From Stenotrophomonas daejeonensis (GTDB lineage Bacteria; Pseudomonadota; Gammaproteobacteria; Xanthomonadales; Xanthomonadaceae): a DNA stretch of 64,000 nt. This document shows, in pieces, positions 39,611 through 49,586 of this stretch (position 1 is its first letter; each line of letters starts with the position of its first letter). The notes under the pieces were generated by a model, which was given only the letters and a program-made list of their open reading frames with translations, was not told where the DNA came from and searched no databases. Position numbers and translations under genes: made by a program. Location: assembly GCF_001431505.1 (NCBI RefSeq), contig NZ_LDJP01000059.1:1-64000 (forward strand), in the 5' to 3' direction.

Positions 39611-42283
39611 ATGGATGAAGAAGACACAGTGCGAGGGCATGACGGTATCGCCGCGGGCGTGCCGTCGTACCGCTTCGCCTCGCCGTTGTGGGCGCTGGCG
39701 GCGCTGCTGGCCGGCCTGCTGCTGACCGCCGAGCTGGCGCGGCGCGAATGGAAGGTCGAGCACCAGAAGGTCGAATCCCTGCAACGCTCGCTGGCCGACG
39801 CCGCGCCGCAGCGGCTGCGCGAATCGCTGGAAAATACCGCGCTGGTGCTGCGCTCGATGCAGACCGTGTTCCTGTCCAGCAGCCAGCCGATGGACCAGGC
39901 CGCCTTCACCGACTACCAGCGCAACCTGCGCTCGGGCGACTGGCTGCACGGCTACGTGCTGACCGGCTTCGCCGGCCGCGAAACCGCGCCGGACGACGGG
40001 CGCGGGATCTACCGCTACCTGTTCCTCGCACCGTTGCAGGGCAGCGAGGCGCTGCTGGGCTTCGACATCGCCAGCCAGCCGGAGAACATGGACGCGCTGC
40101 TGCGCGCGCGCGATGCCGACACCCCGGCGCTGTCGGCGCCGTTCCCGCTGCTGCAGTTCCGCGACCGCCAGGGGCAGGCGGCGCTGGGCGTCACCGTGCG
40201 GCTGCCGGCGTACACGCGCGGCCCGGCGCCGACGACGCTGGCCGAACGGCAGGCGCGCGAACTGGGCGCGCTGGCGGTCAGCCTGCGGCTGGAGCCGATG
40301 GTCGGCAACGCGCTCAAGGGCAGCATCCTCGACCACATGCACGTGGACATCCGCGACGCGGGCGCGGCGCCGGAGCACGCGCAGGTATTCGCCACCGCGC
40401 CGCTGCCGGCCGACGATGCCGCCGCCGGCGTGCGGGTGCGCCGCGTCGAGTTCGGCGGGCGTACGTGGGAGCTGCGGCTGTGGCCGCGCGCGGAACTGGG
40501 CAACTGGACGCAGCTGTGGCTGATCCTCGCCTCCGGCAGCGCGATCAGCGTGCTGCTGGCGCTGTTCCTGTGGTCGCAGGGCGCCACCCAGCGCCGCGCG
40601 GTGGACCTGGGGCGGAAGATGAGCGCGCGCTTCGGCGAGAGCGAGGCCCGCTTCCGCGTGCTCAACGAACTGCTGCCGGCGCTGGTGCTGCTGGCCGGTG
40701 CCGGCGATGGCCGCATCATCCACGCCAACCACGCCGCGCGTACCCAGCTCGGGCGCGTGGCCGGGATGCGGCTGGACGCGCTGTTCGCCGACCCGGCGCT
40801 GGGCGCGCAGGCGCTGGCCGCCGTCGCCGACGACGGCCACTGGGACAGCCGCGAGGCGGTGGTGCTCAACGGCATCGGCGCCGGCCTGTGGGTGCATGCC
40901 GCGCTGGCACGGGTGGAAGTGGACGCCGCGCCGCACCTGCTGATGGTCGCCACCGACACCAGCGCGCAACGGGAAATGACCGAGCGCCTGCGCTACCAGG
41001 CCACGCACGACGAACTCACCGGCCTGTGCAACCGCCGCGAGTTCGAGCGCCAGCTGCGACAGGCGCTGATGAACCGTGCCGGGCGCCTGGCGTCCGAGCC
41101 GTTCGCGCTGATGTACATCGACCTGGACCAGTTCAAGATCATCAACGACCTGTCCGGGCACATGGCCGGCGACCAGTTGCTGGTGCAGCTGGGGCAGGCG
41201 ATGCGCGGCGGCCTGCGCCACGGCGACCTGTTGGCGCGGCTGGGCGGCGACGAATTCGGCCTGCTGGCCTTCGACGTCGACGCGGTGCAGGCGCTGGCGC
41301 TGGCCGAGCAGGTGCGCTGCTGCATCGAGCGCTCCACCTTCATGTGGCAGGGCCGTACCTATACGGTCAGCGCCAGCGTCGGCGTGGTCATGGTCGACCG
41401 CGACGGGCGCACCCTCAAGGACCTGCTGGCCTGGGCCGACAGTGCCTGCTACCTGGCCAAGGACGACGGCCGCAACCGCGTCCGCGTGCACGGCGACGAC
41501 GATGACGCCACCCGGCGCATGGGCGAGATGGAATGGGCCAACCGCCTGCGCTGGGCGCTGGAGCAGGACCGGTTGCTGCTGGACTACCAGGAAGTGGTGC
41601 AACTGGATGGCACGCTGGCGCCGGCCACCCACGTCGAGCTGCTGCTGCGCATGCGCGACGAAAGCGGCGGCGTGGTGTTGCCGGGCGCGTTCCTCGGCGC
41701 GGCCGAACGCTACGGGCTGATGCCGGCGGTGGACCGCTGGGTGATCCGCACCGCGCTGTCCAACTTCGCCCGCCTGCACCCGTGCGGCGACACGCTGGCG
41801 ACCTGCGCGATCAATCTTTCCGGCGCCAGCATCGAGGACGAAGGGCTGGCCGACTTCATCCTCGACACCCTCGAACGCCACGCGGTGCCGCCGCGCAAGG
41901 TCTGCCTGGAGATCACCGAGACGGTGGCCGTGCGCGACCTGCTGCGGGTGGTGCGGATGATCGAGCGCCTGCGCGCGGCCGGCTGCCGCATCGCGCTGGA
42001 CGACTTCGGCGCCGGCATGGCCTCGTTCGGCTACCTGAAGAACCTGCCGGTGGACGTCATCAAGATCGACGGCAGCTTCGTGCGCAACCTCGACAGCGAC
42101 CCGATGAACCGCATCATCATCGACGCGGTGGCCCGCATCGGCCACCAGCGCGGCGCCAAGGTGGTGGCCGAATGGGTGGAGGACCAGCGCTACCTGGAGG
42201 TGCTGCGCGCGCTGGGCGTGGACTACGCGCAGGGGTTCGCCCTGCACCGCTCCGAGCGCGTGCTGTTCCAGCGCACCCCGTAA
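39611..42283 (+). CDS. CHASE-GGDEF-EAL membrane protein
   Basis: The 890-residue protein has a TM helix (about 25-42), a CHASE-type periplasmic sensor domain (about 60-290), a second TM (about 298-320), a PAS-like stretch (about 345-455), a GGDEF domain (about 460-625) and an EAL domain (about 640-885). The cyclase motif GGDEF is intact and is preceded by the inhibitory site RHGD. In the phosphodiesterase, EAL reads ELL, but the catalytic Glu, NLSG, EITET, DDFG and KIDGSF motifs remain. It could both make and degrade cyclic di-GMP in response to an external signal. Confidence 0.92.
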   Translation: MDEEDTVRGHDGIAAGVPSYRFASPLWALAALLAGLLLTAELARREWKVEHQKVESLQRSLADAAPQRLRESLENTALVLRSMQTVFLSSSQPMDQAAFTDYQRNLRSGDWLHGYVLTGFAGRETAPDDGRGIYRYLFLAPLQGSEALLGFDIASQPENMDALLRARDADTPALSAPFPLLQFRDRQGQAALGVTVRLPAYTRGPAPTTLAERQARELGALAVSLRLEPMVGNALKGSILDHMHVDIRDAGAAPEHAQVFATAPLPADDAAAGVRVRRVEFGGRTWELRLWPRAELGNWTQLWLILASGSAISVLLALFLWSQGATQRRAVDLGRKMSARFGESEARFRVLNELLPALVLLAGAGDGRIIHANHAARTQLGRVAGMRLDALFADPALGAQALAAVADDGHWDSREAVVLNGIGAGLWVHAALARVEVDAAPHLLMVATDTSAQREMTERLRYQATHDELTGLCNRREFERQLRQALMNRAGRLASEPFALMYIDLDQFKIINDLSGHMAGDQLLVQLGQAMRGGLRHGDLLARLGGDEFGLLAFDVDAVQALALAEQVRCCIERSTFMWQGRTYTVSASVGVVMVDRDGRTLKDLLAWADSACYLAKDDGRNRVRVHGDDDDATRRMGEMEWANRLRWALEQDRLLLDYQEVVQLDGTLAPATHVELLLRMRDESGGVVLPGAFLGAAERYGLMPAVDRWVIRTALSNFARLHPCGDTLATCAINLSGASIEDEGLADFILDTLERHAVPPRKVCLEITETVAVRDLLRVVRMIERLRAAGCRIALDDFGAGMASFGYLKNLPVDVIKIDGSFVRNLDSDPMNRIIIDAVARIGHQRGAKVVAEWVEDQRYLEVLRALGVDYAQGFALHRSERVLFQRTP

Positions 42284-42302
42284 TGGGGTTGCCGATGGGT
42301 TG

Positions 42303-42333
42303 TTGACCTTCCCATGATGGGAAGCTTTATGGT
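42303..42333 (+). promoter_or_regulatory. CueR-type promoter of copA
   Basis: TTGACC and TATGGT are separated by 19 bases, the overlong spacer of MerR-family targets. The spacer holds the dyad ACCTTCC-catgatg-GGAAGCT, one base from the CueR consensus ACCTTCC-N7-GGAAGGT. Confidence 0.88.
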
Positions 42334-42365
42334 GGCCGCCATCACGAATGCCTGCTGGTGAGCCG

Positions 42366-44840
<2,475 letters not shown>

Positions 44841-44887
44841 CGATGGCTCTGAACTCTCCCGCCCTTTCGCGCGGAACCGCGAACAGC

Positions 44888-44961
44888 GTAGGTCGGGGTT
44901 ACACCCCCGACGCGGCTTTACCCGGGGCAATGAACGTCGGGGGCGTGGCCCCGACCCATGC
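44888..44961. repeat. Imperfect paired REP palindrome, family C, between copA and cueR
   Basis: GTAGGTCGGGGTTACACCCCCGA is matched in inverted, slightly diverged form by CGTCGGGGGCGTGGCCCCGA. The same family (GTAGGTCGGGGCTAC) lies near 61.1 kb. Confidence 0.75.
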
Positions 44962-44977
44962 AAGGCAGGAAACGACG

Positions 44978-45388
44978 ATGGAAGACGCCATGAACATCGG
45001 ACAGGCGGCCACGGCCACCGGCATCTCGGCCAAGATGATCCGCTACTACGAGGACGCCGGGCTGGTCGGCCCGGTGGCGCGCACCGCCGCCGGTTACCGC
45101 GTCTATGGCCCACGCGACATCCACACCCTCGGCTTCATCAAGCGTTCGCGCGACATGGGTTTCAGCGTGGAGCGCATCGGCGAGCTGCTGGCGCTGTGGC
45201 GCGACCGCTCGCGGCACAGCGCCGACGTCAAGCGCATGGCGCTGGAACACGTGGCGGTGCTGCAACGGCGCATCGCCGAGCTGCAGGACATGGTGCAGAC
45301 CGTGCAGGCGCTGGCCGACTGCTGCGCCGGCGACGAACGGCCGGATTGCCCGATTTTGCGCGGCATCGAGGGCGGAGGTGGTCTGTAG
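44978..45388 (+). CDS. cueR: MerR-family copper-responsive regulator
   Basis: The 136-residue activator has a MerR helix-turn-helix (MNIGQAATATGISAKMIRYY), a dimerisation coiled coil and the metal loop DCCAGDERPDCPIL, whose Cys116 and Cys124 match the Cu(I) ligands of E. coli CueR. It should twist the 19-bp spacer of the copA promoter when copper binds. The first of two nearby ATGs was chosen because gcagga lies 8 bases in front. The stop codon TAG is part of the GTAG head of the following REP element, and the last residues GGGGL may therefore be recent. Confidence 0.93.
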   Translation: MEDAMNIGQAATATGISAKMIRYYEDAGLVGPVARTAAGYRVYGPRDIHTLGFIKRSRDMGFSVERIGELLALWRDRSRHSADVKRMALEHVAVLQRRIAELQDMVQTVQALADCCAGDERPDCPILRGIEGGGGL

Positions 45389-45554
45389 GAGCGCACCTTG
45401 GTGCGCGATGAAGCGTTACCGACAACCCGGTGGGTGCCGACCGTTGGTCGGCACAGCCCTCGGCGCCTTGCGCCGCCGCCGCGACCAACGGTCGGGCGCC
45501 ACCTGGGATGCATCTCCTGCGAAAGTCCCATCGCGCACCGAGGTGCGCTCCTGC
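45385..45554. repeat. Nested pair of REP palindromes after cueR
   Basis: Outer arms GTAGGAGCGCACCTTGGTGC (left) and its diverged inverse (right, ending gcgctcctgc) enclose an inner pair, TGCCGACCGTTGGTCGGCA and GCGACCAACGGTCGGGCG. The outer family matches the element near 5.9 kb and the inner one that near 6.65 kb. Confidence 0.8.
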
Positions 45555-45578
45555 CGAGGGCTATCGCTTGGACCAATG

Positions 45579-46058
45579 TCAGCCATTCCCGCGCAGGCGC
45601 GCGGTCAGGCCCTTGAGAAAGTTGCGCAGCAACTGGTCGCCGCAGGCGCGGTAGTTCTTGTGGTCGGGCTGGCGGAACAGCGCCGACAGCTCCGGCTTGG
45701 ACAGCGGGAAGCCGGCCGCGTCGAAGATCGCGTGCATGTCCACGTCCTTGAGCTGGAACGCCACGCGCAGCTTCTTCAGCACCAGGTTGTTGCTGATGCG
45801 CGCTTCCGGCGCGCGCGCCGGCTGGGTGTCGTCGCGGCCGCGGAAGTGGACGATCAGGCCGTCGAGGAAGCGCACCAGCGCCGCGTCCGGGCAGGGCTCG
45901 AACAGCGGCTCGTCGTCCCTGCGCAGGAAGTCGTGCACCTGCGCCTGGTCCACCGCGAAGGCGGGGTCGGCCAGCTGGATCAGCTCCACCACGTGCTTGT
46001 CGCCGAGGTCGAGCATGTAGCGGATGCTGCGCAGTACGTCGTTGTTGATCATCGCCAT
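45579..46058 (-). CDS. DUF1456 family protein (YehS-like)
   Basis: The 159-residue protein matches E. coli YehS along its length: NNDVLRSIRYMLDLGDKHVV, FLRRDDEPLFEPCPDAALVR, ISNNLVLKKLRVAFQLKDVD, then FRQPDHKNYRACGDQLLRNF near the C-terminus. The family consists of two similar repeats of about 65 residues; its function is unknown. A second ATG two codons downstream gives the usual MINND start and has a better-placed gga site, so either could be used. It is convergent with cueR across the REP element. Confidence 0.88.
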   Translation of the reverse strand: MAMINNDVLRSIRYMLDLGDKHVVELIQLADPAFAVDQAQVHDFLRRDDEPLFEPCPDAALVRFLDGLIVHFRGRDDTQPARAPEARISNNLVLKKLRVAFQLKDVDMHAIFDAAGFPLSKPELSALFRQPDHKNYRACGDQLLRNFLKGLTARLRGNG

Positions 46059-46127
46059 TCCGTCGCGGCCGTGGCGGAACCGCCCGGCGGGCGCGCATTG
46101 TAGCGCCGCGGCGTCATTGCCCCGGCG

Positions 46128-46556
46128 TCACCAGCCATGCCAGGGGCCCGGGCCATAGCCGAACGGACCGGCGCCCTTGCCCTGGCTGATGTGGATGTTC
46201 AGGTCCACGCGGCGGCTGTTGCCTTCGTCGGTGGTGTAGTCCTTGCCCAGGTTGATGTCGGCCGAGCTCCAGCGGCTGTTGCCGAACGCCTTGGAGTAGC
46301 CGATGCCGGTGCTGATCGCGCCATGCACCTGCAAACCATCGTCGTGGGTGGTGGCGGCAACGGCATCCCGCTTCGGGCGCGGGCCGCTGTGGTCGCCGTA
46401 GTAGGTGCCCGGCGCGTCGGACTGGTAGGACGGGTCGTTCATGTAGCGCAGCGGTGCCTGCGGCACGCTCAGGTCCAGCGCACCCGGCGTGGCGCTCTGC
46501 GCCGCCGCCGCGAACGGGGCCAGCAGGCAGGCGAGGAGGATCACGGGCGGTTTCAT
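46128..46556 (-). CDS. Hypothetical exported protein
   Basis: The 142-residue product begins with a signal peptide (MKPPVILLACLLAPFAAAAQ). The mature part is rich in Gly, Ser and Asp and has alternating polar/apolar residues (HGAISTGIGYSKAFGNSRWS, INLGKDYTTDEGNSRRVDLN), suggesting beta strands, possibly a small outer-membrane or periplasmic beta protein. It ends with GPFGYGPGPWHGW. No family was recognised. The ATG opening the signal peptide was preferred over one ten codons upstream. Confidence 0.62.
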   Translation of the reverse strand: MKPPVILLACLLAPFAAAAQSATPGALDLSVPQAPLRYMNDPSYQSDAPGTYYGDHSGPRPKRDAVAATTHDDGLQVHGAISTGIGYSKAFGNSRWSSADINLGKDYTTDEGNSRRVDLNIHISQGKGAGPFGYGPGPWHGW

Positions 46557-46714
46557 CGCGGGGCGCTCCGGAAGGTGTGGCTGCATCGTGGCAGGGACGA
46601 TGCGGCCACGCTAGCGTCACCGGGGTGAACCCGGCCTGTCGCGCCGCGACCTTCCACCGGCCTGCCGACGGCGCTAGGCTGCAAGGCCTCTTCGCGGCAA
46701 CACAGGAGGCGATG

Positions 46715-46963
46715 ATGTACGCGGTGATCCTGCTCAAGGGGGCGCAAGGCTATGCGCGCGAACACTGGGAGCACGTGCCCGAGCTGGTCGATTACGAGGG
46801 CGAGAGCTATTCGCTGCGCGCCGGCCCGCGGCAGCCGCTGCCGACCGACCGGGAGTGGGAGCCGGTGGCGGTATACGCGCCGGACATGCTGACCGAAGAG
46901 GAATTCCAGGACCTGTACCAGCAGTACCGGCCGCAGGTCGCCGAGCTGGCGCTGAAATACTGA
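46715..46963 (+). CDS. Small conserved-looking hypothetical protein
   Basis: The 82-residue acidic, Tyr-rich protein (MYAVILLKGAQGYAREHWEH, LTEEEFQDLYQQYRPQ) is preceded by a strong ggagg ribosome-binding site 5 bases before the chosen ATG; another ATG three bases upstream is too close to it. No signal peptide or membrane segment is visible, and no family was recognised. The good translation signal and normal codon use support a real gene. It precedes the mechanosensitive channel gene by about 65 bases. Confidence 0.65.
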   Translation: MYAVILLKGAQGYAREHWEHVPELVDYEGESYSLRAGPRQPLPTDREWEPVAVYAPDMLTEEEFQDLYQQYRPQVAELALKY

Positions 46964-47027
46964 GGGCCGGCAGGCCCGCCATTGGCGGGGCGTGGACATC
47001 GGCTGACTTATAGTCCGCCCACGCGCG

Positions 47028-49487
47028 GTGGTCCGCGCATGCCGCGGATGCGCCGCCTTGTCTTCCCGTCCCCGTTTCCCGTTGTTGCGCGCGTGGTTGC
47101 TGGCATTGCTGCTGGTCGGCGCCGGGCCGTGGCCGTGCGCCGCGCTCGCCGCCGGCAACGTGGCCGACGAGGTCGACCTGCCGCAGGCGCGGCAGCGCAT
47201 CGAGCAGGCCGGGGATGCGCTGCAGGCGGTGCGCCTCGGGCTGGACGACGCCGACGCGCAGGAAACGCTGCGGACGCTGTCCGAGCGGGCGCAGCAGGCG
47301 CGGCGCGACGCCGAGGCCGGGGTGCAGGCGCTGCAGCCGGCGCTGGAGCGGATGGACGCGCGCATCGCCCAGCTCGGGCCGCTACAGGAGGGCGCGACCG
47401 AGGAGCGTGGCATTGCCCGCCAGCGTGGCGTGCTGGAGCAGCAGCGCAGCCAGCTCGACGCCGACGTCAAGCGTGGCCGGCTGCTGGCCGAAGAGGCGCG
47501 GCAGCTCGGTGATTCGATCGAGAAGATGCGCACCCAGCAGTTCGGCGCGCAGCTTGGGCGCAAGGTGGGCTCGCCGTTGTCGCCCGTGCTGTGGCGCAAG
47601 TTCGCCGACAGCCTGCCCGGCGACCTGCAGCGGATCCGCGCGCTGTACCGGCAGGCCGGCAACGCCCTGCACGACGCGGTGGCCGCGCATGGGGCGAAGG
47701 TCCCGTCGCTGGGGGTGTTGCTGGCGTTGCTGCTGGTGCTGCCGCTGCAGTTCTGGCTGCGCCGGTTCGGCCGCCGCCGCGCCGCGTCCGCGCAGGCACC
47801 GGCCGGGCGCCTGCGCCGCACCGGGCTGGCGGTGTGGCTGCTGCTGGTCGGCACGCTGCTGCCGGGGCTGGCGGCGCTGGCGGTGGTGGGCGGCCTGCGC
47901 GCGGTATCGGCGATCCCGCCAAGGCTGGAGTCGGTGGCCGACGTACTGGTCACGGCGACCTTCGTGTCCGCCTTCATCGCCGCCGTCGCCGCCTGCCTGC
48001 TGGTACCGCGGCGGCCGTCGTGGCGGCTGGCGAACGTGGACGACGCCAGTGCCCGGCGCCTGCTGGCGCTGGCCCGTGGCGCCGCGGCACTGACCTGGGC
48101 GACCCTGCTGCTGCGCGCGCTGGCGCGCGCGGCGCGCACCTCGCAGGTCAGCGCGGTGCTACTCGATGGCCTGGTCGCGCTAGGCTACGTCGCCCTGATC
48201 ATGGCGATGCTGGTGACGCTGACGCGGCTGCACCGGCGCCGCGCCGCCGATGCGATGCGGGCCGAGCAGCGCGCCGATGCGGGCGCGGCGAAGCCGCTGC
48301 GGCTGCGCAGCGGCTGGCTGGTGCTGGCGCGGCTGGGTGGCCACCTGACCGTGCTGGCGGCGCTGCTGGCCACCCTGTTGGGCTACCTGAACTTCGCGCT
48401 GTTCGCCACCCAGCAGATGGTCGGGGTGACCGTGCTGGTGCTGGTGGTTTCGCTGCTGCTGAAATTCGCCGACGACCTGTCGCTGTGGCTGCTGGCGCCG
48501 GACAGCGGCTTCGGCCGCGTGCTGCGCCTGTCCACCGGCCTGCAGCCGGCGCAGCTGGAACAGGCCGGCGTGCTGCTGTCGGCCCTGCTGCGGGTGGTGC
48601 TGGTGTTGCTGGGCCTGGCCGCGCTGGTGGCGCTGTTCGGCAATGCCAGCGCGCTGTACGACTGGACCGCCGCGCTGGGCTCGGGCCTGAAGATCGGCGA
48701 CCAGCTGCTGAAACCGTCGTCGCTGCTGTGGGCGGCGCTGGTGCTGGTGCTCGGCTTGGGCCTGGCGCGGATACTGCAGCAGTGGCTGGTGGGCACCTAC
48801 CTGCCGAAGACCGGGCTGGATGCCGGCGTGCGCAATTCGGTCAGCACCGTGGCCCGCTACCTCGGCATCGTGCTGGCGGTGCTGTGGGCGCTGGCGACGC
48901 TGGGCATCGGCTTCGAGAAACTGGCGCTGCTGGCCAGCGCGCTGTCGGTGGGTATTGGTTTTGGCCTGCAGGCGATCACCCAGAACTTCGTCTCCGGCCT
49001 GATCCTGCTGGCCGAGCGGCCGGTGAAGATCGGCGACTGGATCAAGATCGGCGACCAGGAGGGCGACATCCGCCGCATCTCGGTGCGCTCGACCGAAATC
49101 CAGGTCGGCGACCGCTCCACGCTGATCGTGCCCAATTCGGAACTGATCACCAAGACCATCCGCAACATGACGATGGCCGGTGCGCTGGGCCGCGTGCAGC
49201 TCCAGTTCTCGGTGCCGTTGAACACCGACGTGGCGCAGGTGCGGCAACTGCTGCTGGACATGTTTGCAGGCCACGAAGGCGTGCTGGACGATCCGGCGCC
49301 CTCGGTGTTCATCGACTCGATCGCCGGCGGGCTGGTGGCGCTGAACTGCTTCGCCTACGTCTCCAGCCCGCGCAACGTGTACGGCACCCGCAGCGAGTTG
49401 CTGTTCGAGCTGCTGCGGCGCACCGCCGAGCAGGGCATCGCGCTGGTCACGCCGACCGACATCCACCTCGTGCGTGACGACCAGTGA
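47028..49487 (+). CDS. Large MscS-family mechanosensitive channel with DUF3772 domain
   Basis: The product has up to 819 residues: a signal-like N-terminus, a periplasmic helical DUF3772-type region (about 45-215; EDVDLPQARQRIEQAG-like coiled coil), about ten TM helices, and a C-terminal MscS core with the pore helix LLASALSVGIGFGLQAITQN and the beta domain (GLILLAERPVKIGDWIKIGD, VPNSELITKTIRNMT). It should release solutes during hypo-osmotic shock. The start is uncertain: a GTG gives the longest form, but a TTG ten codons later (MSSRPRFPLLRAWLL) gives a cleaner signal peptide. It is convergent with the OpgB-like gene. Confidence 0.88.
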   Translation: MVRACRGCAALSSRPRFPLLRAWLLALLLVGAGPWPCAALAAGNVADEVDLPQARQRIEQAGDALQAVRLGLDDADAQETLRTLSERAQQARRDAEAGVQALQPALERMDARIAQLGPLQEGATEERGIARQRGVLEQQRSQLDADVKRGRLLAEEARQLGDSIEKMRTQQFGAQLGRKVGSPLSPVLWRKFADSLPGDLQRIRALYRQAGNALHDAVAAHGAKVPSLGVLLALLLVLPLQFWLRRFGRRRAASAQAPAGRLRRTGLAVWLLLVGTLLPGLAALAVVGGLRAVSAIPPRLESVADVLVTATFVSAFIAAVAACLLVPRRPSWRLANVDDASARRLLALARGAAALTWATLLLRALARAARTSQVSAVLLDGLVALGYVALIMAMLVTLTRLHRRRAADAMRAEQRADAGAAKPLRLRSGWLVLARLGGHLTVLAALLATLLGYLNFALFATQQMVGVTVLVLVVSLLLKFADDLSLWLLAPDSGFGRVLRLSTGLQPAQLEQAGVLLSALLRVVLVLLGLAALVALFGNASALYDWTAALGSGLKIGDQLLKPSSLLWAALVLVLGLGLARILQQWLVGTYLPKTGLDAGVRNSVSTVARYLGIVLAVLWALATLGIGFEKLALLASALSVGIGFGLQAITQNFVSGLILLAERPVKIGDWIKIGDQEGDIRRISVRSTEIQVGDRSTLIVPNSELITKTIRNMTMAGALGRVQLQFSVPLNTDVAQVRQLLLDMFAGHEGVLDDPAPSVFIDSIAGGLVALNCFAYVSSPRNVYGTRSELLFELLRRTAEQGIALVTPTDIHLVRDDQ

Positions 49488-49497
49488 ATCCTTGAAT

Positions 49498-49573
49498 CCC
49501 TTGCAGGAGTGACGTGAGTCGCGACGGGGCTCTCCCGTGCGTCCTGTCGCGACTCACGTCACTCCTGCAAGGG
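49498..49573. terminator. 28-bp perfect inverted repeat between convergent genes
   Basis: The arms begin cccttgcaggagtgacgtga and have a 20-base loop. The element sits between the stops of the MscS-type and OpgB-like genes, where it could stop transcription from both sides. It lacks GTAG heads, so it is distinct from the REP pairs. Confidence 0.6.
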
Positions 49574-49586
49574 AGGATTCATGGGT

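Noticed and set aside
46993-47014. TGGACA and TATAGT as a promoter for the MscS-type gene
   Set aside because: The spacer is only about 10 bases, far too short for sigma-70; only the -10-like hexamer could be real.
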